Shown in pieces: positions 6,158-9,663 of a stretch of 9,663 bases of DNA (within the stretch, counting starts at the first letter, position 1; each line of letters opens with the position of its first letter). This stretch comes from Aquirhabdus sp. (lineage in GTDB: Bacteria; Pseudomonadota; Gammaproteobacteria; Pseudomonadales; Moraxellaceae): NCBI GenBank assembly GCA_030152425.1, contig JASLJP010000038.1, positions 1 to 9,663 of the forward strand. Direction: 5' to 3'. The position numbers were made by a program, and so were the translations under genes. A model generated the notes under the pieces. That model was not told the DNA's origin. It searched no databases and saw only the letters and a program-made list of their open reading frames with translations.

Positions 6158-7408
6158 ATGCACAAGAACCGACTACTTTCTGCCTTGCTCAGTATGAGCC
6201 TCCTCACGGCACCCCTCGTCGCAGTCGCCGACACACCTAACGGAGCCAAGCCTCTGGGTCCAGCCGGTCCCGACGTCGACCAATTGGAAAAATACTCTGA
6301 AATTTTTGCCCATGCAAAAAAATTGATCGACAACCCCAAGACATGGGACAAAATCCCAAAAAAAATCACCCTCTGCGTATTCTCACCTGAAGGTGCCAAG
6401 GGCGAGGGCTTTGACTTTGCCATGAGCTACATGAAAGAGTTGCCAAAATACACCAAGATCGCGCAAAACATGGGCGTCGATCTCAAAGTTACCATGCTCT
6501 CGCCGATGGACATGCATGTCGAACTGGCATCAGAGAAAGCAAAGCGCAAGGCCAGCACTGACGTGAAATTCCGCGTCTATACCAACGAAAAAATCGCCTC
6601 CGAGGATTTTAAAACCGGCCAATGTGATGGCGTGGCGATGAGCAACCTGCGCGCCAAAGAATATAATGGCTTTATCGGTAGTCTGGATGCCATCGGTGCG
6701 ATCCCTTCGTATAAGCAGCTCACCGAAGCCATCCAACTGCTGGCCAAACCGGAAGCCGCCAAATACATGGTCAATAATGACTACGAGATCGTCGCCCTGA
6801 TTCCGATGGGTGCAGCCTACATCATGGTCAACGACCGCAAGATCAATAGCCTCGCCAAAGCTGCAGGCAAAAAAGTCGCCGTGCTTGATTTTGACAAATC
6901 ACAAGCCAAACTGGTTCAACAAATCGGCGCACAGCCGGTCTCGGTGGACTTGACCACGGTATCGGGTAAATTTAACAACGCCCAAGTCGACATCATGGCC
7001 GGCCCAGCGCTGATCTTTAAACCCTTTGAGCTGTACAAAGGCATGACGGCAGCCGATGGCTCAGTCAAGGGCGCGATCATCCGATTTCCGGTCGTGCAGA
7101 TCACGGGGGTGATGATGATGCACCGTGGCAAATTCCCGGATGGGATCGGCCAACTGGTGCGTGAATTTTCCGCGATACAGGCGCCCGTTGCCTATCAGTT
7201 TATCGACAAGACCGAGCATGCCATCGACCCGAAATACTGGATGGATGTGCCCGCCGCGGACAAGCCTGGCTATGTCAAGATGATGCGCGAGTCGCGAATC
7301 GCCATGACCAAAGATGGGTTCTATGACAAACGGATGATGGGGTTCTTGAAGAAAGTCCGTTGCCAATTTGATCCGGGCAACTATGAGTGCAGTCTGAACG
7401 ACGAATAA
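6158..7408 (+). CDS. AdeT1/2-like periplasmic solute-binding protein
   Basis: A 416-residue exported protein of the AdeT1_2 / DUF6091 group. Members were once reported in Acinetobacter as RND efflux components, but they look like TRAP-type solute-binding proteins. A signal peptide is clear: basic MHKNR, a hydrophobic stretch to about 20, and an Ala-Val-Ala site with cleavage expected after Ala24. After the signal there is no membrane segment. Family blocks seen: CVFSPEGAKGEG (73-84), NEKIASEDFKTGQCDGVAMS (143-162), IPMGAAYIMVNDRKIN (215-230), GKKVAVLDFDKSQAKLVQQI (237-256), VDIMAGPALIFKPFELYKG (277-295), and a conserved end YWMDVPAADKPGY (360-372) and RESRIAMTKDGFYDKRMMGF (377-396). Cys73, Cys156, Cys402 and Cys411 could form disulfides. 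Two ATGs lie close together; AGGGA (6146-6150) is 7 nt from the one at 6158 but only 1 nt from 6152, so 6158 is preferred. No TRAP permease genes are adjacent, so its transport partner and ligand are unknown. Confidence 0.87.
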   Translation: MHKNRLLSALLSMSLLTAPLVAVADTPNGAKPLGPAGPDVDQLEKYSEIFAHAKKLIDNPKTWDKIPKKITLCVFSPEGAKGEGFDFAMSYMKELPKYTKIAQNMGVDLKVTMLSPMDMHVELASEKAKRKASTDVKFRVYTNEKIASEDFKTGQCDGVAMSNLRAKEYNGFIGSLDAIGAIPSYKQLTEAIQLLAKPEAAKYMVNNDYEIVALIPMGAAYIMVNDRKINSLAKAAGKKVAVLDFDKSQAKLVQQIGAQPVSVDLTTVSGKFNNAQVDIMAGPALIFKPFELYKGMTAADGSVKGAIIRFPVVQITGVMMMHRGKFPDGIGQLVREFSAIQAPVAYQFIDKTEHAIDPKYWMDVPAADKPGYVKMMRESRIAMTKDGFYDKRMMGFLKKVRCQFDPGNYECSLNDE

Positions 7409-7430
7409 TGGATCACGGTTAACCCATAAA

Positions 7431-7458
7431 AGGGCACGGAATACGTGCCCTTTTTTTT
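7431..7458 (+). terminator. Rho-independent terminator between convergent genes
   Basis: GGGCACG / CGTGCCC (7432-7438 with 7444-7450) form a 7-bp stem around a 5-nt loop and are followed by eight T residues, ending the solute-binding protein gene. On the minus strand the same stem is followed by only four T residues, so it may stop kinase transcripts less efficiently. Confidence 0.93.
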
Positions 7459-7481
7459 GCCGGGATCACAGTCAACGGCGC

Positions 7482-9227
7482 TTATTTATGGAACATCGCC
7501 ACCAACCAGAAGATATTGCCGAGCAGTAAAAAAGCCGATACGGTCTGCCAGAACTGCACTGGATACTGCTCCATGAGCGCCATCTTGGGACGCGTGAGCA
7601 GTAGGTTTGGTCGCTCCAGATCGGCCTGCCACTCTCCCAGATCCTCATAGCGTAGACTGGGGTCTAGACTACAGGCACGCATGATCGCGGCATCCATCCA
7701 TGCGGGTACATGAGGGTTATGGTGGGCGGCAGGGGTATAGGAGAGTTTGGCAAAGTCCTTGGGCTGTTTGGCTGCGACATAGCCCTCACCATAGGGCATA
7801 TGACCGGTGAGGAGCTCGTAGAACGTCACAGCCAAGGCAAACTGGTCGGCGCGCGCATCCACGGTTTGATCTAACGCGTACTCCGGTGCGGCATACTCCA
7901 TGGCACCCGGACGGACGCGTTTGGTGGTCATGCTGCCGACGTGGGCACTGCCGAAGTCGATGAGTTTGAGCTTGTTTTCGCTCTGCCCGTCGGTATCACA
8001 GACGATAAAATTATCGGGCTTGACGTCTTGGTGCAAGGTCTCGCGGCGATGCAGGGCACGCAGGGCACGCACTGCGGGTTTGACGAATTTGATCACGGTC
8101 TCGACCGGCGCATCGGGATGCGTATGTCGCCACTGACGCAGCGTCTGACCCGGCAGATACTCCTGCACCAGATAGAGGAACTGACGCGGCTGCTCAGGGG
8201 CAAAGGTGGTGACGATATCCGGATGGCTCATGCGCTGACCGATCCAGTCCTCTTGGACGAAGGCCTGTAGGGCGTCGACATCATCATCAAAATGCCAGCC
8301 CGGCGCTTTGAGGGCGACATGGCGCTGATCGCTGAGTCGGATCGCGTGATAGATCTTGCTGCGCGTATTGGCATGCAGCTCGGCCACGATCTTATAGCCA
8401 TCGATCTGCTGACCCGCCAGCAGACCATCCGGCAACAGCGGCGGAAAGCTGTTCAGATCCAGCGGCAGGGTGTCCGACTGTTCCAGTTGATCAATGCGTA
8501 CCAATTGGCAGGATTGATTATCCGTGCTGCCCAAGGTTTGCGCGGCGGCCGTCATGCGCTGCACACACTGGTCGAGGGTAATCGGTGCTGGGTTTGCATC
8601 GGTAGATTGGGTCAGTTGAATGGATTTGGCCATCAGCTCCGGCGCAAGGAACCCATGGATGCCATCGGTGGTCAGCAAGAAATAATCGCCCACTTGAACG
8701 TCGATTTGCTGGTAGGCGACGTCGACGCGCCAGTCCATGCCCAAAGCGCGGATCAGTTGATCGCGATCTCCGGTTTGAATGGTATGGTCTTTGGTCAGGC
8801 ACTCGAGGCCATGCTGGCCGAGGCCTGAGCGATAACGCCAGACACGCGAGTCACCGACATGAAAGATATGCGCACTTTGAGCGCTGATGACCACGGCGCT
8901 AAAGGTGGTGAGATGGGTGCTATAACTGTGGTTATAGTGCTGCCCCTGCCCGTACAGCCAGCGGTTAATGGCATCTATGACCTTATATCCTGCAGTCATG
9001 ACCGACCAATTCAGATCCGTGCCCAGAAAGTCACTGCAAAAATTGCGCGTGGCAATCATTGCCGCAGGGCCGCCCTGCTCCGCTGAACTCACCCCATCAG
9101 CGATGGCGGCGATCATGATCTGCGCACTGCGGCCATAGCCTTCCGGCAGATGCATGGCGAGCGCATCGTCATTGACCGCTTTGGGGCCTTTATCACTGTG
9201 TTGGGCGGCGCTGACCATCAAAGGCAT
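7482..9227 (-). CDS. Bifunctional PP2C phosphatase / Ser-Thr protein kinase, membrane anchored
   Basis: One 581-residue protein carries an N-terminal PP2C-type protein phosphatase and a C-terminal Hanks-type kinase. Phosphatase metal-site motifs: NDD (19-21), ADGVSS (43-48), GDSR (125-128), TTDG (186-189) and DNQS (236-239). Kinase motifs: VALKAP with Lys307, a candidate helix-C Glu326, catalytic HQDVKPDN (399-406), DFG (424-426) and APE (447-449). The loop is HQD rather than HRD, so the Arg that senses activation-loop phosphate is missing, and the glycine-rich loop is degenerate, as I recall for this family. Residues 559-579 are hydrophobic and end in a short FHK tail, a C-terminal membrane anchor with both domains in the cytoplasm. 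Family members lie between nasA and nirB in Pseudomonas, suggesting a role in nitrate assimilation; targets are unknown. The ATG at 9227 starts directly at the PP2C domain but lacks a clear Shine-Dalgarno; a GTG at 9314 would add 29 residues. It is probably co-transcribed with the transporter 95 bp upstream. Confidence 0.93.
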   Translation of the reverse strand: MPLMVSAAQHSDKGPKAVNDDALAMHLPEGYGRSAQIMIAAIADGVSSAEQGGPAAMIATRNFCSDFLGTDLNWSVMTAGYKVIDAINRWLYGQGQHYNHSYSTHLTTFSAVVISAQSAHIFHVGDSRVWRYRSGLGQHGLECLTKDHTIQTGDRDQLIRALGMDWRVDVAYQQIDVQVGDYFLLTTDGIHGFLAPELMAKSIQLTQSTDANPAPITLDQCVQRMTAAAQTLGSTDNQSCQLVRIDQLEQSDTLPLDLNSFPPLLPDGLLAGQQIDGYKIVAELHANTRSKIYHAIRLSDQRHVALKAPGWHFDDDVDALQAFVQEDWIGQRMSHPDIVTTFAPEQPRQFLYLVQEYLPGQTLRQWRHTHPDAPVETVIKFVKPAVRALRALHRRETLHQDVKPDNFIVCDTDGQSENKLKLIDFGSAHVGSMTTKRVRPGAMEYAAPEYALDQTVDARADQFALAVTFYELLTGHMPYGEGYVAAKQPKDFAKLSYTPAAHHNPHVPAWMDAAIMRACSLDPSLRYEDLGEWQADLERPNLLLTRPKMALMEQYPVQFWQTVSAFLLLGNIFWLVAMFHK

Positions 9228-9284
9228 ACAGGGACTACCGTAAATGAAAACTGATGAAGACTGAGAAAACGAACAACCCTTAGA

Positions 9285-9315
9285 GGCGAGACAGCTACAA
9301 TACAACTGTCTCACC
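9285..9315 (-). other. Stem-loop in the gap between the nitrate transporter and kinase genes
   Basis: GAGACAG and CTGTCTC (9288-9294 with 9306-9312) form a perfect 7-bp stem around an 11-nt loop. After one mismatch, two more G-C pairs extend it (9285-9286 with 9314-9315). On the minus strand no T run follows, so it is not a classical terminator. It might reduce read-through, protect the upstream mRNA 3' end, or bind a regulator. It also covers the GTG at 9314, which is one reason to disfavour that start for the kinase. Confidence 0.5.
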
Positions 9316-9322
9316 TGACGAC

Positions 9323-9663
9323 TTACTCCACGGCGATACGCTCGATGCGACCATCAGCATGCACTTCGATCATATGACCCCGTGGCTCGGAGATAAAAAA
9401 CGATCCAGCAAAGGCCAATGCTGCCGTACCTGCCAACACGATAAAGAAACCGGTCGGGCTAACCATCGAAAATACGGTCAGGAACAGTACACCACCGACA
9501 TTGCCATAGGCACCCGCCATACCAGCGATCTGGCCGGTCATACGACGTTGGATCAGTGGCACGATCGAATACACGGCACCGCAGGCACCTTGCACAAAGA
9601 CTGAAGTCACCAGCACCACAGCAACTGCCATCGGAAGCGTCCAGCCGCTGTTGCCCATTTGTG
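9323..9663 (-). CDS. NarK/NasA-type nitrate/nitrite MFS transporter, C-terminal part
   Basis: The last 112 residues of an inner-membrane major facilitator for nitrate and nitrite; the gene begins beyond the right edge, and the reading frame stays open to the last base. Three hydrophobic segments remain. The key block is VPLIQRRMTGQIAGMAGAYG followed by NVGGVLFL, the second nitrate-signature region of the NarK/NasA (NNP) family, with the Gly-rich GAYGNVGG in the helix that faces the substrate path. The protein ends in a short polar cytoplasmic tail. The kinase/phosphatase gene follows after 95 bp on the same strand, an order also seen in Pseudomonas nitrate-assimilation loci, where nasA supplies nitrate to an assimilatory reductase. 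Whether this copy is assimilatory or respiratory cannot be decided from the fragment, but the kinase neighbour favours assimilation. Confidence 0.9.
   Translation of the reverse strand, partial: QMGNSGWTLPMAVAVVLVTSVFVQGACGAVYSIVPLIQRRMTGQIAGMAGAYGNVGGVLFLTVFSMVSPTGFFIVLAGTAALAFAGSFFISEPRGHMIEVHADGRIERIAVE

Noticed and set aside
6028..6423. Minus-strand open frame of 131 codons opposite the start of the AdeT-like gene.
   Set aside because: It covers the signal-peptide region of a well-supported gene and its upstream gap, and its product shows no domain pattern.
8292..8828. Plus-strand open frame of 178 codons opposite the kinase/phosphatase gene.
   Set aside because: The minus strand carries all PP2C and kinase motifs across this interval; the opposite frame is open because of GC-biased codon use.

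Overview
This window most resembles a chromosomal segment of a gammaproteobacterium from the Pseudomonadales, probably Moraxellaceae (Acinetobacter relatives). The base composition is moderately GC-rich by eye. The assignment rests on gene content and is inference: a ferredoxin-type CysI sulfite reductase followed by a DUF934 protein, an AdeT1/2-like solute-binding protein, and a NarK/NasA nitrate transporter followed by a fused PP2C phosphatase/Ser-Thr kinase. All are typical of Acinetobacter/Pseudomonas genomes. No tRNA, rRNA, CRISPR array, transposase or phage gene is visible.

Layout, left to right. (1) Positions 1-895, minus: the N-terminal 298 residues of an NAD(P)-dependent aldehyde dehydrogenase, cut by the window edge just after the catalytic Cys. 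(2) 1034-2275, minus: a Spinster-like major facilitator transporter with its own intrinsic terminator at 991-1016. (3) 2484-3341, plus: an OlsB-like GNAT N-acyltransferase, divergent from the transporter across 208 bp that carry a recognisable sigma70-type promoter, and closed by a strong terminator. (4) 3558-5886, plus: an overlapping pair, CysI-type sulfite/nitrite reductase and DUF934 protein, ended by a terminator. (5) 6158-7408, plus: a secreted AdeT-like solute-binding protein with a terminator. (6) 7482-9227, minus: a bifunctional PP2C/kinase with a C-terminal membrane anchor, convergent with (5). (7) 9323-9663, minus: the C-terminal end of a NarK/NasA nitrate/nitrite transporter, upstream of (6).

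How the genes may work together: CysI plus DUF934 form a sulfur-assimilation unit (sulfite to sulfide). The nitrate transporter plus kinase/phosphatase is the upstream half of a nitrate-assimilation locus known from Pseudomonas, but the nitrite reductase genes that usually follow the kinase are absent here. The Spinster-like transporter and the OlsB-like acyltransferase share a divergent control region and could both act on lyso-type lipids, which is a hypothesis. Most of the window is ordinary housekeeping or accessory metabolism, and I do not see a defence system or other clearly new multi-gene system. The most notable features are an extra segment of about 59 residues in CysI and the Spinster/OlsB pairing.
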